Source: Mycolicibacterium crocinum (GTDB lineage: Bacteria; Actinomycetota; Actinomycetes; Mycobacteriales; Mycobacteriaceae). From it: DNA of 64,000 nt. The translations under genes and the position numbers were made by a program. Position 1 is the stretch's first letter. Every line of letters begins with the position of its first letter. The notes under the pieces were generated by a model. That model worked only from the letters and a program-made list of their open reading frames with translations, searched no databases and was not told where the DNA came from. Positions 10,278-20,057 of this stretch are shown piece after piece. Location of the stretch: the NCBI RefSeq assembly GCF_022370635.2, contig NZ_CP092362.2:2542001-2606000 (forward strand). Direction: 5' to 3'.

Positions 10278-11623
10278 GGTATTGCGTTGTCGGGGGCGGC
10301 ATTTCGGGCTTGGTCGCGGCCTATCGACTGCGCGTGCTGGCCGGCCCCGACGCCGAGATCACGGTGTTCGACCCGGCTGACCGGCTCGGCGGCATCCTGC
10401 GCACCGAACGGATCGCGGGCCAGTCGATGGATATCGGCGCCGAGGCGTTCGTGGTGCGCCGCCCCGAGGTGCCGGCGCTCCTGAGTGAGCTGGGCCTGGC
10501 CGGCCGTCAGATCAGCACCACCGGCGTCCGCCCGACCATCTACAGCCAGGGGCGCCTGCATCCGCTGCCGCCCGACACCGTCAACGGCATCCCGACCTCC
10601 GCGGCCTCGGTGACCGGCCTGGTCGACGACGCGACGATCGCGCAGATGGCCGCCGAACCGAGCCGGCCCCTGCACTGGCAGGCCGGCGCCGATCCGGCGG
10701 TCGGCGCCGTGGTCGCCGACCGGTTCGGCGAGCAGGTCGTCGCCCGCTCGGTGGACCCGATGCTGTCCGGCGTGTACGCCGGTTCGGCGGCCACCATCGG
10801 CATCCGCTCCGCGGTGCCGACGCTGGCCGCCGCCCTCGACGCGGGGGCCACCAGCCTGACCGACGCCGGGCGGCGTGCGCTGCCGGGCAGCACGCGCGGT
10901 CCGGTATTCGGTGCGATCGACGGTGGCTACCAGGTGCTGCTGGACACATTGGTGACGCGCAGCCGGCTGCGCTGGGTACCGACGTCGATACAGCACATCG
11001 CCCCCGACGGGACCGGCTGGAATCTATGCGATGACGAGGGCCAGCACTGGCGTGCCGACGGGGTGATCGTGGCGGTGCCGGCCCCGCGGTTGGCGCCGCT
11101 GGTCGCCGACGTCGCGCCCAACGCCGCGGCGGCGGCCGCCCGGATTCCGGTCGCCTCGGCGGCGGTGCTGGCACTGGCCGTCCCCGGCGGTACGCCGCTG
11201 CCCGCGCAGTCCGGTGTGCTGGTTGCCAGTGGAGAACCGTTGCACACCAAGGCGATAACGCTGTCCACCCGCAAGTGGGGGACGCGCGGCAATGCCGAGT
11301 TGCTGCGGCTGTCGTTCGGGCGGTTCGGTGACGAGATTGCCCGAACGACCTCCGACACCGATCTGCAGTCCTGGGCGCTGGCCGATGTGTTGACCGTGTT
11401 CGGTATCGCGGTGGACCCGGTCGATGTCCGGGTGCACCGCTGGTTGGACGCGATGCCGCAGTACGCCCCCGGCCACCGCGAGCTGGCCGCCGAGCTGAGG
11501 GCCGGGCTGCCGCCCACGCTGGCGATTGCGGGCAACTATCTGGACGGCATCGGGGTGCCCGCCTGCGTGGGGGTGGCGGGCCGCGCCGCCGAGGCTGTGG
11601 CGGCTGCCACCATCCGCCGATAG
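10274..11623 (+). CDS. hemY: Coproporphyrinogen III oxidase / protoporphyrinogen oxidase HemY (CgoX)
   Basis: This FAD-dependent enzyme of 449 residues oxidises the porphyrinogen to the porphyrin. In actinobacteria with HemQ the established substrate is coproporphyrinogen III. The N terminus [19 protein letters not shown] is the dinucleotide-binding motif, and the C terminus ([17 protein letters not shown]) is the family's second FAD-contact region. The GTG at 10274 overlaps the hemE stop by four bases and gives the normal length. The frame is open far upstream through hemE, but that is a shadow. hemQ follows 28 bases downstream, completing a hemE-hemY-hemQ operon. Confidence 0.95.
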   Translation: MRYCVVGGGISGLVAAYRLRVLAGPDAEITVFDPADRLGGILRTERIAGQSMDIGAEAFVVRRPEVPALLSELGLAGRQISTTGVRPTIYSQGRLHPLPPDTVNGIPTSAASVTGLVDDATIAQMAAEPSRPLHWQAGADPAVGAVVADRFGEQVVARSVDPMLSGVYAGSAATIGIRSAVPTLAAALDAGATSLTDAGRRALPGSTRGPVFGAIDGGYQVLLDTLVTRSRLRWVPTSIQHIAPDGTGWNLCDDEGQHWRADGVIVAVPAPRLAPLVADVAPNAAAAAARIPVASAAVLALAVPGGTPLPAQSGVLVASGEPLHTKAITLSTRKWGTRGNAELLRLSFGRFGDEIARTTSDTDLQSWALADVLTVFGIAVDPVDVRVHRWLDAMPQYAPGHRELAAELRAGLPPTLAIAGNYLDGIGVPACVGVAGRAAEAVAAATIRR

Positions 11624-11651
11624 CGGCAGGGGCGCGTGGCACGATGGTGCC

Positions 11652-12356
11652 ATGGCCAAACTGGACTTCGACGAGCTCAACGCCACGATCCGCTACGTGA
11701 TGTTCTCGACCTTCGCGGCGGAGCCGGGCGAATTGGGCTTTGACGAAGAGTCCCGCGCCGCGATCGCCGACGAGACCGCGACCTTCCTCAAACAGCAGGA
11801 GGACAACGGCGTCGTCGTGCGCGGCATCTACGACGTCGCGGGTCTGCGCGCCGACGCCGACTTCATGTTCTGGACTCACGCCGAGCGGATCGAGTCCCTG
11901 CAGGCGACCTACAACGACTTTCGCCGCACCACCACGCTGGGCCGGGCCGTGACCCCGGTGTGGAGCGCCGTCGCACTGCACCGGCCTGCCGAGTTCAACA
12001 AGAGTCACATCCCGGCCTTCCTGGCCGGCGAGGAGCCGGGCAACTACGTCTGCGTCTACCCGTTCGTCCGTTCGCTGGACTGGTATCTGCTGCCCGACGA
12101 TGATCGCCGCAAGATGCTCGCCGACCACGGTATGGCGGCCCGCAGCTACAAGGACGTGCGCGCCAACACGGTGCCGGCCTTCGCGCTCGGCGACTACGAG
12201 TGGATTCTGGCTTTCGAGGCTCCGGAGCTGTATCGCATCGTCGACCTGATGCGTGACCTGCGGGCCACCGAGGCCCGTCGGCATGTGCGCGAGGAGACTC
12301 CGTTCTTCACCGGTCCGCGGATCGGCGTCGAAGAGTTGGTCGCCAAGCTTCCGTAG
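11652..12356 (+). CDS. hemQ: Coproheme decarboxylase HemQ (ChdC)
   Basis: HemQ converts iron-coproporphyrin III to heme b, the last step of the coproporphyrin-dependent pathway of Gram-positive bacteria. The 234-residue protein shows the chlorite-dismutase-like fold signatures. The segment [19 protein letters not shown] contains the proximal heme-ligand histidine region, and [14 protein letters not shown] contains the tyrosine region of actinobacterial ChdC. The ATG at 11652 gives the expected start [19 protein letters not shown]. It is the last gene of the hem operon; the first GGDEF-EAL gene starts 96 bases later. A ferrochelatase is not in the window. Confidence 0.95.
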   Translation: MAKLDFDELNATIRYVMFSTFAAEPGELGFDEESRAAIADETATFLKQQEDNGVVVRGIYDVAGLRADADFMFWTHAERIESLQATYNDFRRTTTLGRAVTPVWSAVALHRPAEFNKSHIPAFLAGEEPGNYVCVYPFVRSLDWYLLPDDDRRKMLADHGMAARSYKDVRANTVPAFALGDYEWILAFEAPELYRIVDLMRDLRATEARRHVREETPFFTGPRIGVEELVAKLP

Positions 12357-12452
12357 CAAACGCACCTGCCAAGTCCCTGTTCGGCAGCCCCGAGTTCGCT
12401 ACGATTGCGGCACCGCGAGTTCTGGACGGCCGACACACGATCGGGGGCCCGA

Positions 12453-14873
12453 GTGAGAGGGCTGAGGACGAAGCAGGCCATAGCCTTGGTCGCCGGCCTT
12501 GCCCTGTGCGTCCTGCCGATCTGGCTTGTGGTGACACTCGCCTATTGGTTGAGCGGGTCGCATATGTCGCTCGCCACCGGCGCCGACAACCTGATGATCG
12601 CGCTGGCCGCCGTTGCCACAGTGGCCGCGGCCATGACCGCCAGGACCAATCGCGGCCGGGTACGAATCGCATGGGTCACAACGTCAATCGGTCTCGGTTC
12701 GTTCACCCTCGGCGCCGTTCTCTGGCTCTTCTATCGGCTGTTCCAGGTCGAGCATCCCTACCCCTCGATTGCGGACATCGCGTATCTCGTGTTGCCCATT
12801 GCTGTCGCGATCGCGTTGCTGCTGCTCTCGTCCGGGTTCAGTCGCGCATCGAGGACCAGGTTGGTCGTCGACGCGCTTGTCGTCGCCGGGTCGTTCACCA
12901 TCGTCGGCTGGATCACCGTGCTGGATGAGGTCGGGAAGGCCGCCCCGGACGACCGGCTCAAAGTGGCTATCTCCGCCAGCTACCCGGTGCTGGACGCGGC
13001 TGTCCTCACCATCGGTGTCCTGGTCGTGATGCGTGCCCAAGGCGGGCAGCGCCGGACTCTGGCCCTGATGACGTCGGCAATGCTGGCTATCGCGATCTCC
13101 GACGGCGCATTCGTTTACCTGACAGCGACGCAGCAGCCGACGGCTGATGCGCTTCTCTACCTGGGATGGCTCGGCGGGCTGGGATTGTTCGTCGCTGCGG
13201 CTGTCACCGGACGCGGCTTCGCCCATCGGGACGTTGTTGTCGCGCAACCGGTTTCCTGGACGTCCGTGTGGCTGCCGTTCGTGCCGCTGTTGTTGGCCAG
13301 CGCGGCGGTGTACACCGAGTCTCCCGAGGAGATCAGGGCGGGGCCGATACCGGTCATCGGGATCGTGCTGTTGCTGGCGTTCAGCGCGCGGCAGCTTCTG
13401 GTGATGAGCGAGAACCGCACTCTGCTCGCGACGGTGGCCGAGCAGGCGCTGCGCGATCCGTTGACCGGTGTCGGCAACCGAATCGTGTTCCGCGACCGTC
13501 TGAATCACGCCATGCAGATGCGTCAACGTGAAGGCTTGTCGGTCGGGGTTCTTGTCATGGATCTCGACGACTTCAAGGTGGTCAACGACACCCTCGGTCA
13601 CCCAGTCGGTGACGAGCTACTCAGTCTGGTCGCCGACCGTATCGTCGCCAGTGTGCGAGCCGGTGACACGGTGGCGCGCCTGGGCGGTGACGAGTTCGCG
13701 GTCTTGATCGAGGGCCGGGTGGACAATTCGCAGCTGATCGCCCACCGTGTGGTCGAGGCGTTCGACGAGCCGTTCATCGTCGACGGGCAGGATCTGCTGA
13801 TCCGGCCCAGCGTCGGACTGGCGGTCGCCGAGCAGGACGAACCCGACCTGCTCGCCGAGGATCTGCTCAAGCGTGCGGACATCGCGATGTATTCGGCCAA
13901 GCGGTCCCGCAGTGGTGGTGTGCACCTCTTCAACTCGGAGATGCTGCTGGTGGAGACACCGGACAGTGATCTGTTCGCCAGCGGGCCGATGCCGGCGTCC
14001 CGCACGGGCGCCGGAACGATCCGGTTGCTGGGCGAGCTCCGTCAGGCCATCGACCACCTCGAACTCACCCTGGTGTACCAGCCGAAGTTCGACCTCAACA
14101 CCGGCTCGATCGTGGGGGTGGAGGCGCTGGTGCGCTGGCCGCATCCCCGGCGCGGTCTGCTGTCGCCCGACGAGTTCCTCCCCCTCGTGCGCCGCTACGG
14201 GCTGATGGGCTCGATCACCGATCTGGTGGTCAATCAGGCCCTCGACGACGTCGTGCGCTGGAATGCCGATTCGCTGGAAGTGCCGACGGCGGTCAACCTC
14301 TTCGCGCCGTCGATGGCCGACCTACGGTTGCCCGGCAAATTCGCGACGGCGCTGGCTGACCGCGACCTGAGTCCGTCGCAGCTGACCGTCGAGATCACCG
14401 AGGACCTGTTCCTCGACAACATGGACCGCACCAAGACGGTGCTGGATCAATTGCGGCAGAACGGAATTCGGATCGCCATCGATGATTTCGGCAGTGGGTA
14501 TTCGGCGCTGTCGTACATGCGGGATCTGACTGTCGACGAGATAAAGCTGGACCGCCACTTCATCGCGCCGATCCCCGCCGACCGGCGGGCGGCCGCCGTG
14601 GTGCGGGCAGTCCTCAATCTGGCCGGTGAGCTGGGGTTGACCACCGTCGCCGAAGGCATCGAGACCGCGACTACAGCAGACTGGCTTCGACAGCACGGCT
14701 GCAACATCGGGCAGGGCTACTACTTCAGCCCGCCGTTGACGGCCGACAAATTACGCGACGTGTTGATCAGGTGCAGGGAATCCGGTGCCCGTGAGACGTT
14801 GGCCTGCCCGGTCCGGCGTGGCTCGAGCCACTGGTCAGATGCTGATGTTCCCCAAATCGAGCTGATGCCCTAG
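12453..14873 (+). CDS. Membrane-anchored GGDEF-EAL cyclic-di-GMP protein, paralogue 1
   Basis: This 806-residue protein has about nine or ten N-terminal membrane helices (residues 5-315), then a GGDEF domain (about 325-490) and an EAL domain (about 530-785). Both catalytic halves look intact: LGGDEF with an RAGD inhibitory-site motif five residues upstream, LDDFKVVNDTLGH, and for the phosphodiesterase VEALVRW, EITED, IDDFGSGYSAL, IKLDR, AEGIE and GQGYYF. It should therefore be able both to make and to degrade c-di-GMP, with direction set by the membrane sensor. The GTG at 12453 is chosen because it starts the first hydrophobic helix; the longer frame from 12405 adds a hydrophilic piece. It is first of three tandem paralogues. 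Confidence 0.9.
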   Translation: MRGLRTKQAIALVAGLALCVLPIWLVVTLAYWLSGSHMSLATGADNLMIALAAVATVAAAMTARTNRGRVRIAWVTTSIGLGSFTLGAVLWLFYRLFQVEHPYPSIADIAYLVLPIAVAIALLLLSSGFSRASRTRLVVDALVVAGSFTIVGWITVLDEVGKAAPDDRLKVAISASYPVLDAAVLTIGVLVVMRAQGGQRRTLALMTSAMLAIAISDGAFVYLTATQQPTADALLYLGWLGGLGLFVAAAVTGRGFAHRDVVVAQPVSWTSVWLPFVPLLLASAAVYTESPEEIRAGPIPVIGIVLLLAFSARQLLVMSENRTLLATVAEQALRDPLTGVGNRIVFRDRLNHAMQMRQREGLSVGVLVMDLDDFKVVNDTLGHPVGDELLSLVADRIVASVRAGDTVARLGGDEFAVLIEGRVDNSQLIAHRVVEAFDEPFIVDGQDLLIRPSVGLAVAEQDEPDLLAEDLLKRADIAMYSAKRSRSGGVHLFNSEMLLVETPDSDLFASGPMPASRTGAGTIRLLGELRQAIDHLELTLVYQPKFDLNTGSIVGVEALVRWPHPRRGLLSPDEFLPLVRRYGLMGSITDLVVNQALDDVVRWNADSLEVPTAVNLFAPSMADLRLPGKFATALADRDLSPSQLTVEITEDLFLDNMDRTKTVLDQLRQNGIRIAIDDFGSGYSALSYMRDLTVDEIKLDRHFIAPIPADRRAAAVVRAVLNLAGELGLTTVAEGIETATTADWLRQHGCNIGQGYYFSPPLTADKLRDVLIRCRESGARETLACPVRRGSSHWSDADVPQIELMP

Positions 14874-14878
14874 CTAGA

Positions 14879-14894
14879 CTGACGGCGCCGTCAG
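14879..14894. promoter_or_regulatory. Perfect 16-base palindrome upstream of GGDEF-EAL paralogue 2
   Basis: CTGACGGCGCCGTCAG is a perfect inverted repeat lying five bases after the stop of paralogue 1 and 34 bases before the ATG of paralogue 2. It is followed by AGATAATG, which could include a -10-like hexamer. It lacks a T run, so a dimeric-regulator operator or an RNA hairpin in the leader is more likely than an intrinsic terminator. No matching known operator is recognised. Confidence 0.45.
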
Positions 14895-14928
14895 ATAATG
14901 CGTTGGGGGCGTGGGGAGGGGGCTCGAG

Positions 14929-17262
14929 ATGCCCAGGACTTCCTATGTCGCTGTTGGTGCGGCGGCCGTCTTTGCCGCGTTTCTGGTGTTGATTCTGGGT
15001 GACTGGTCATTCGGCCCACATCTGTCGCTCATCGACGATCTCGTCTTCGTGGCGATGTCGGTTCCGCCTGTCGCCTTCTCGCTGCTGACGGCGCGGGCGG
15101 TCGAGGGCCGAACGCGACTGGCATGGCTGTCCCTGGCCGTCGGCTTACTCGGGTGGGGTATCGGAGAAGCGCTCTGGGCGTACTACGAAATACGCCTGCA
15201 CGAGGTCCCGTTCCCCTCGATCGCCGACGCCGCATATCTGGTGTTCCCGGTCGGTGCCTGCGTGGCGCTGCTGCTGTTCCCGGTCGGACATACCACCCAA
15301 TCGCGGTGGCGGCTGTTTCTCGACGGGATGATCGTCGCGGGATCGTTGTTCCTGGTGAGTTGGGTGACGATTCTGGCGCCGCTCTACCACTCCGACCAGT
15401 CGGATCGGTTGGCATTCATTGTCTCCCTTGCCTATCCGATATCGGATCTGGTGATCTTCACGGTCGCCGGGGTGGTCCTGGTGCGGGTGAGTGGCCCCTA
15501 CCGGCTGTCGCTGACCTTGCTGACGTTGGGATTGGCCTGTTTTGCGTTGTCCGACAGCGCTTTTGTCTATCTGGCTGCCAAGGGTGAGTATGCCTCCGGC
15601 AATGTCATCGACATCGGCTGGGCGGCAGGCCTTTTGCTCATTGCCGTGGCCGCGGCGGCAGGTCGTCAGGGTGCGTACGAGCACGGCAGTGCGGTGGCCC
15701 TGCCCGGGTGGGCATCGGTGTGGCTGCCGTTCGCTCCGCTGATCCTGGCCGGGCTCGTTCTGGCCGCAAAACCCGCGCCACTGCTCGAGTCTCGGGTGGT
15801 CTTGGTGGTGACGGCACTGCTGGTGGTAATCGTCATCGCTCGCCAATTCGTGTCGGTGGGCGAGAGCCGACGGTTGGTGGCCACGGTCGTCGACCAGGCA
15901 CTGCACGATTCGCTGACCGGGCTGGCCAACCGCGCGCTGTTCAACGAACGCCTCGCGCAGGCGATGCGGATGCACGAGCACGAGGGGCTCCCGCTGGCCG
16001 TGGTGGCGGCGGACCTCAATGACTTCAAACTGGTCAACGACAACCTCGGTCATCTGGTCGGTGACGATCTGCTGATCGGAGTTGCCCATCGGCTGCTGAA
16101 CTGCGTGCGCGCCGGCGACACGGTTGCCCGGGTCGGCGGTGACGAGTTCGCGGTGCTAGTCGACGGCGGTGCCGAGACGGCCGAAGGTGTCGGTCACCGC
16201 GTCGTCGAAGCATTCGAGGAACCGTTCCTGCTCAGCGGTCACGAGCTGCTGATCAGGCCCAGCATCGGACTGGCGGCGGCCGAGCCGGATGAACCGGACC
16301 TGTCCGTCGAGCAGCTGCTCAAGCGTGCCGACATCGCGATGTACACGGCCAAGCGGTCACGGGCCAGCGCTGTGCAAACGTATTCCCCCGAAATGCAGCT
16401 GCTCGCCGATGCCGACGACAAGCGACTGTTCGGCGCACCACCGCCGCAGCCCGGTCTCGGGGCCGCTGCGGCGATCCAGCTCCTCGGCAAGCTGCGGGTG
16501 GCCATCGAGCACGGTGAACTCACACTGGTGTATCAGCCGAAGTTCGATCTGCGCACGGGCGAGATCGTCGGTGCCGAGGCGCTGCTGCGCTGGCCGCAGC
16601 CGGACGGCTCTGTGCTGGCCCCGGACCAGTTCCTGCCCCTGGTCCGCCGGCACGGGCTGATGGGCTCGGTCACCCAACTGGTGATCGGCAAAGCGCTCGA
16701 CGACGCCCGGTCGTGGCACCGGGCCGGAGCTGACGTCTCCGTGGCGGTCAACCTCTTCGCGCCGTCGGTGGCCAACGTCGATCTGCCGGAGACGATCGCA
16801 CACGCGCTGGCCGATCACGGCCTGCGCCCGTCCGCTCTGACCGTCGAGATCACCGAGGAGCTGTTCATGGACAGCACGGAGCGGACGCGTACTGTGCTGG
16901 AAGAGCTGCGGCACAACGGGATTCGAATCGCGATCGACGACTTCGGCAGTGGCTATTCCGCGCTGTCCTATCTGCGCGACCTGCCGATCGACGAGGTCAA
17001 GCTCGACCGCACCTTCATCGCTTCGATCCTGATCGACCAACGGGCGGCCGCGGTGGTGCGGGCGGTGGTCGACCTCGCCCATGTGCTGGGGTTGACGGTC
17101 GTTGTGGAAGGCGTCGAGGACGAACAGACCGCGGCACTGGTGCGCGAACTCGGGTGCGATATCGGCCAGGGCTTCTTCTACGCGCTTCCACTACCGCCGG
17201 ACGAGTTGCTGGAAAGGGTCAAGACTGCCGTTTCCGGTTCTCTGCAGGGGCGGCGTTGCTAA
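14929..17262 (+). CDS. Membrane-anchored GGDEF-EAL cyclic-di-GMP protein, paralogue 2
   Basis: The 777-residue paralogue of the preceding gene has the same layout: an N-terminal multi-helix membrane sensor (residues 1-310), GGDEF (about 320-480) and EAL (about 520-770). The cyclase motif VGGDEF with RAGD upstream is intact, as are EALLRW, EITEELF, IDDFGSGYSALSYL, VKLDR, EGVED and GQGFFY. EGVED replaces the more usual EGIE/EGVE-T context but keeps the glutamate. The ATG at 14929 is preferred to the GTG at 14911 because GGGGAGGGGG (14913-14922) forms a strong ribosome-binding site six bases before it. It starts 55 bases after paralogue 1. Confidence 0.9.
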   Translation: MPRTSYVAVGAAAVFAAFLVLILGDWSFGPHLSLIDDLVFVAMSVPPVAFSLLTARAVEGRTRLAWLSLAVGLLGWGIGEALWAYYEIRLHEVPFPSIADAAYLVFPVGACVALLLFPVGHTTQSRWRLFLDGMIVAGSLFLVSWVTILAPLYHSDQSDRLAFIVSLAYPISDLVIFTVAGVVLVRVSGPYRLSLTLLTLGLACFALSDSAFVYLAAKGEYASGNVIDIGWAAGLLLIAVAAAAGRQGAYEHGSAVALPGWASVWLPFAPLILAGLVLAAKPAPLLESRVVLVVTALLVVIVIARQFVSVGESRRLVATVVDQALHDSLTGLANRALFNERLAQAMRMHEHEGLPLAVVAADLNDFKLVNDNLGHLVGDDLLIGVAHRLLNCVRAGDTVARVGGDEFAVLVDGGAETAEGVGHRVVEAFEEPFLLSGHELLIRPSIGLAAAEPDEPDLSVEQLLKRADIAMYTAKRSRASAVQTYSPEMQLLADADDKRLFGAPPPQPGLGAAAAIQLLGKLRVAIEHGELTLVYQPKFDLRTGEIVGAEALLRWPQPDGSVLAPDQFLPLVRRHGLMGSVTQLVIGKALDDARSWHRAGADVSVAVNLFAPSVANVDLPETIAHALADHGLRPSALTVEITEELFMDSTERTRTVLEELRHNGIRIAIDDFGSGYSALSYLRDLPIDEVKLDRTFIASILIDQRAAAVVRAVVDLAHVLGLTVVVEGVEDEQTAALVRELGCDIGQGFFYALPLPPDELLERVKTAVSGSLQGRRC

Positions 17263-17332
17263 CGTAACACTGCTGTAAAAGCCGTCTTCGCCGAAACATT
17301 CGCGGCAGTGAACGTGGCGGTGAGGGGGTGGT

Positions 17333-19669
17333 ATGCGCAACGGAAGGGCTGCCGTCTTCATCGCTGCCGCCGGTGCCGCGATCGCCATGTGGCTCATCGG
17401 AGACTGGGTGCCGCCGGCCGCGCTCAACCGAGTCAACAACGTCCTCTTCCTCGTCGCCCCGTGGCTCGCCGCAGGCAGCGTCGCCTGGGCCGCATGGAAA
17501 TCGACCGGTCGCCAACGGGCGGCGTGGCTGTGCTTGTTGGTCGGCGTCATCGGTTGGGCGGTAGGCGCGGCATCGGTCATTTATTTCGAGGCGCTCCTCA
17601 CCGGTCGCGTGTTGTCCAGCAGCCAAACGTGGCCGTTCGTCCTGTTCCCGCTGGGGTGCGGTGCGGCGCTGCTGCTGTTTCCCACCGGGCTGACGAAGCG
17701 CTACGTGGGCCGGTTCCTGCTCGACGGTGCCATTGTGGCCGGGTCGTTCTTCCTGATGTTCTGGTTGCTGGTAATGGACGAGGCCTACAAGGTCAACGGC
17801 GGTGATCAGCTGGTCCAGTTCCTGCCTGCCATTTTCGCCGCCCTGGAGATCGCCGTTCTGACGCTGGCGTTGCTGCTCATTTTCCGCGGTCCGCCTGAGC
17901 TTCGCGGTACGTTGGCGCTGCTGACCGCAGGACTGCTCTGCGTCATCTTGTCGGACAGCGTGTACACCTACATCTCGATCCAGCGCGCGTACGAACACGG
18001 CACGCTCGTGGACACCGGCTGGATCGCCGGGATGCTGCTGATCACCATCGCCGCGCTCACCGCGCGGCAGGCCACGACACCGGTTCCGAAGGCACGAATG
18101 GAGTCGGCTTGGGCATCGGTATGGCTACCGGGGCTGACCACGGTCCTGGTCATTGCGGCGGCGGCGACAGAACCCATGGAGGACTTGACCGCTCGCCCGG
18201 TGATGGTGCTCGGTGCCTGTCTCGCGTGCGCGATCTTCACCCGCCAGTTCCTCGCGATCAGCGACAACCAGCGGCTTCTGGCGGAGATGGCCGATCAGGC
18301 GCTGCGGGATCCGCTCACCGGGGTGGCCAACTACACCGGATTCAACGACCGGCTGGCCGAGGTGATGGAACGTCGGGAGCGCGACCGGGCACCGGTGGCG
18401 CTGATGGTGCTGGACCTCAACGACTTCAAGCTCGTCAACGACAGCTACGGCCACCCCGCGGGGGACCGGCTGCTGATGTTGGTGGGGGACCGGATCACCC
18501 GCGCCGTGCGCCCCGATGACACGGTGGCGCGCCTCGGCGGCGACGAGTTCGCAGTCGTCATGACCGGACCCGTCGACGATTCCGAGCGGGTGGGGGCCCG
18601 CGTGGTGGACGCCTTCACCGCGCCGTTCATGGTCGACGGGCACGAACTGGCAATCAGGCCGAGTGCCGGTCTGGCCCTCGCCAAGGCCGACGATCCGGGG
18701 CTGGACGCCGAAACCCTGCTGAAACAGGCTGATACCGCGATGTATTCGGCGAAGTGGGCGGGGTCGGGCGGGGTGCACCTGTTCACTCCCGAGATGGCCT
18801 CGACGCGGGTGGACCGGGAGTTGTTCCGCACCACCGACGTACCCGAACGCAGCGGATCGGCGGTGCTGACCCTGCTGAGCGATCTTCGGCACGCGGTCAA
18901 CCGCGGCGAGCTCACGCTGGTCTATCAACCTCAATTCCGGTTGAGTACCGGCGATCTCGTGGGTTTCGAAGCCCTGGTCCGTTGGCCGCAACCGGACGGC
19001 AGCGTGCTCATGCCGCTGGACTTCCTGCCGATGGTCCGCCGCAACGGGATGATGGACGAGGTGACCGACCTCGTGCTGGGCAAGGCCTGTGAGGACTGCG
19101 CTGAGTGGCGGGCGACCGGGATCGAGGCCTCGGTTGCCGTGAACCTGTTCGCCCCGCTCCTGGCCGATGCGACCGTGCCGGGCCGCGCCGCGGCCGCCCT
19201 CTCGGCGAGTGGCCTTCCGCCCTCGCAGCTGACGATCGAGGTCACCGAGAATATGGTGCTCGGTGACCTCGCTCAGACCCGGCACGTGCTGAATCAGCTA
19301 CGCGAACAACACATTCGGGTGGCCATCGATGATTTCGGCACCGGATATTCGACGCTGTCGTATCTGCGGGACCTACCCAACGACGAAGTCAAACTGGACC
19401 GGTACTTCGTCGCGCCGGTGCTGACCGATCCCACCGCGGCGGCCGTTGTGGTCGCTGTGGTCAATCTCGCGCACACGCTCGGGATGACCACGGTGGCCGA
19501 AGGCGTCGAGAACGCGCAGACGGCGGCGTGGTTGCAGAAGCACGGCTGTGATATCGGGCAGGGCTACTTCTACGGCGCGCCCATCGACTTCGACACGGTG
19601 CTGGAACGCTTCGGGCCCCGGCGGACGGCTACTCCTCGGACGGCACCAGCTTCAGCGAAATCGAATTGA
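17333..19669 (+). CDS. Membrane-anchored GGDEF-EAL cyclic-di-GMP protein, paralogue 3
   Basis: This third tandem paralogue has 778 residues and the same domain order. GGDEF is intact (LGGDEF, preceded by RPDD as the inhibitory-site motif), and EAL motifs FEALVRW, EVTENM, IDDFGTGYSTLSYL, VKLDR, AEGVE and GQGYFY are present, so it also looks bifunctional. Its sensor domain is the most diverged of the three, implying a different input. The ATG at 17333 has a GAGGGGG ribosome-binding site. The last 41 bases overlap the 3' end of the convergent msrB gene. Output specificity is unknown. Confidence 0.9.
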   Translation: MRNGRAAVFIAAAGAAIAMWLIGDWVPPAALNRVNNVLFLVAPWLAAGSVAWAAWKSTGRQRAAWLCLLVGVIGWAVGAASVIYFEALLTGRVLSSSQTWPFVLFPLGCGAALLLFPTGLTKRYVGRFLLDGAIVAGSFFLMFWLLVMDEAYKVNGGDQLVQFLPAIFAALEIAVLTLALLLIFRGPPELRGTLALLTAGLLCVILSDSVYTYISIQRAYEHGTLVDTGWIAGMLLITIAALTARQATTPVPKARMESAWASVWLPGLTTVLVIAAAATEPMEDLTARPVMVLGACLACAIFTRQFLAISDNQRLLAEMADQALRDPLTGVANYTGFNDRLAEVMERRERDRAPVALMVLDLNDFKLVNDSYGHPAGDRLLMLVGDRITRAVRPDDTVARLGGDEFAVVMTGPVDDSERVGARVVDAFTAPFMVDGHELAIRPSAGLALAKADDPGLDAETLLKQADTAMYSAKWAGSGGVHLFTPEMASTRVDRELFRTTDVPERSGSAVLTLLSDLRHAVNRGELTLVYQPQFRLSTGDLVGFEALVRWPQPDGSVLMPLDFLPMVRRNGMMDEVTDLVLGKACEDCAEWRATGIEASVAVNLFAPLLADATVPGRAAAALSASGLPPSQLTIEVTENMVLGDLAQTRHVLNQLREQHIRVAIDDFGTGYSTLSYLRDLPNDEVKLDRYFVAPVLTDPTAAAVVVAVVNLAHTLGMTTVAEGVENAQTAAWLQKHGCDIGQGYFYGAPIDFDTVLERFGPRRTATPRTAPASAKSN

Positions 19670-20048
19670 TGCAGTAGCGCTGATCGGTGGGCGTCGGGTA
19701 ACCCTCGCCGCTGAACACGTGACCGAGGTGGCTGTGGCAGTTCGCGCACAGCACTTCCACCCGGTGCATGCCGAGGGTGTCATCCGGACGCAGGATCACC
19801 GCTTCGGAGTGCGACGGGTCGAAGAACGACGGCCAGCCGCAGTGCGACTCGAATTTCTCTGTGCTGCGGAATAATTCGGTGCCGCACGCCCGGCAGACGT
19901 ACACGCCTTCGGTCTTGGTGTCGGTGTACTCGCCGGTGAAGGGGCGCTCGGTGCCGGCCTCGCGGAGTACGGCGTACTCGGCCGGGTTCAGCCGTTTGCG
20001 CCACTCGTCGTCGGTCAGTTCGAGCTTGGGGGCTGGGATCGAACTCAT
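19629..20048 (-). CDS. msrB: Peptide methionine-(R)-S-oxide reductase
   Basis: MsrB repairs the R-epimer of methionine sulfoxide in proteins. The 139-residue protein has the two zinc-binding CxxC pairs (CRACG and CANCH), the HCGWPSFF motif, and the catalytic cysteine in RYCINSISLKL close to the C terminus. Length and order are normal. Its 3' end overlaps the tail of the convergent GGDEF-EAL gene by 41 bases, which is unusual for two otherwise independent transcripts. It starts nine bases after the aftC stop, and the two are probably cotranscribed. Confidence 0.96.
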   Translation of the reverse strand: MSSIPAPKLELTDDEWRKRLNPAEYAVLREAGTERPFTGEYTDTKTEGVYVCRACGTELFRSTEKFESHCGWPSFFDPSHSEAVILRPDDTLGMHRVEVLCANCHSHLGHVFSGEGYPTPTDQRYCINSISLKLVPSEE

Positions 20049-20057
20049 GGGTTCACG

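Noticed and set aside
10581..12365. Minus-strand 594-codon frame opposite hemY/hemQ
   Set aside because: Composition is dominated by Arg, Pro and Ser repeats with no domain; it is a shadow of the hem operon.
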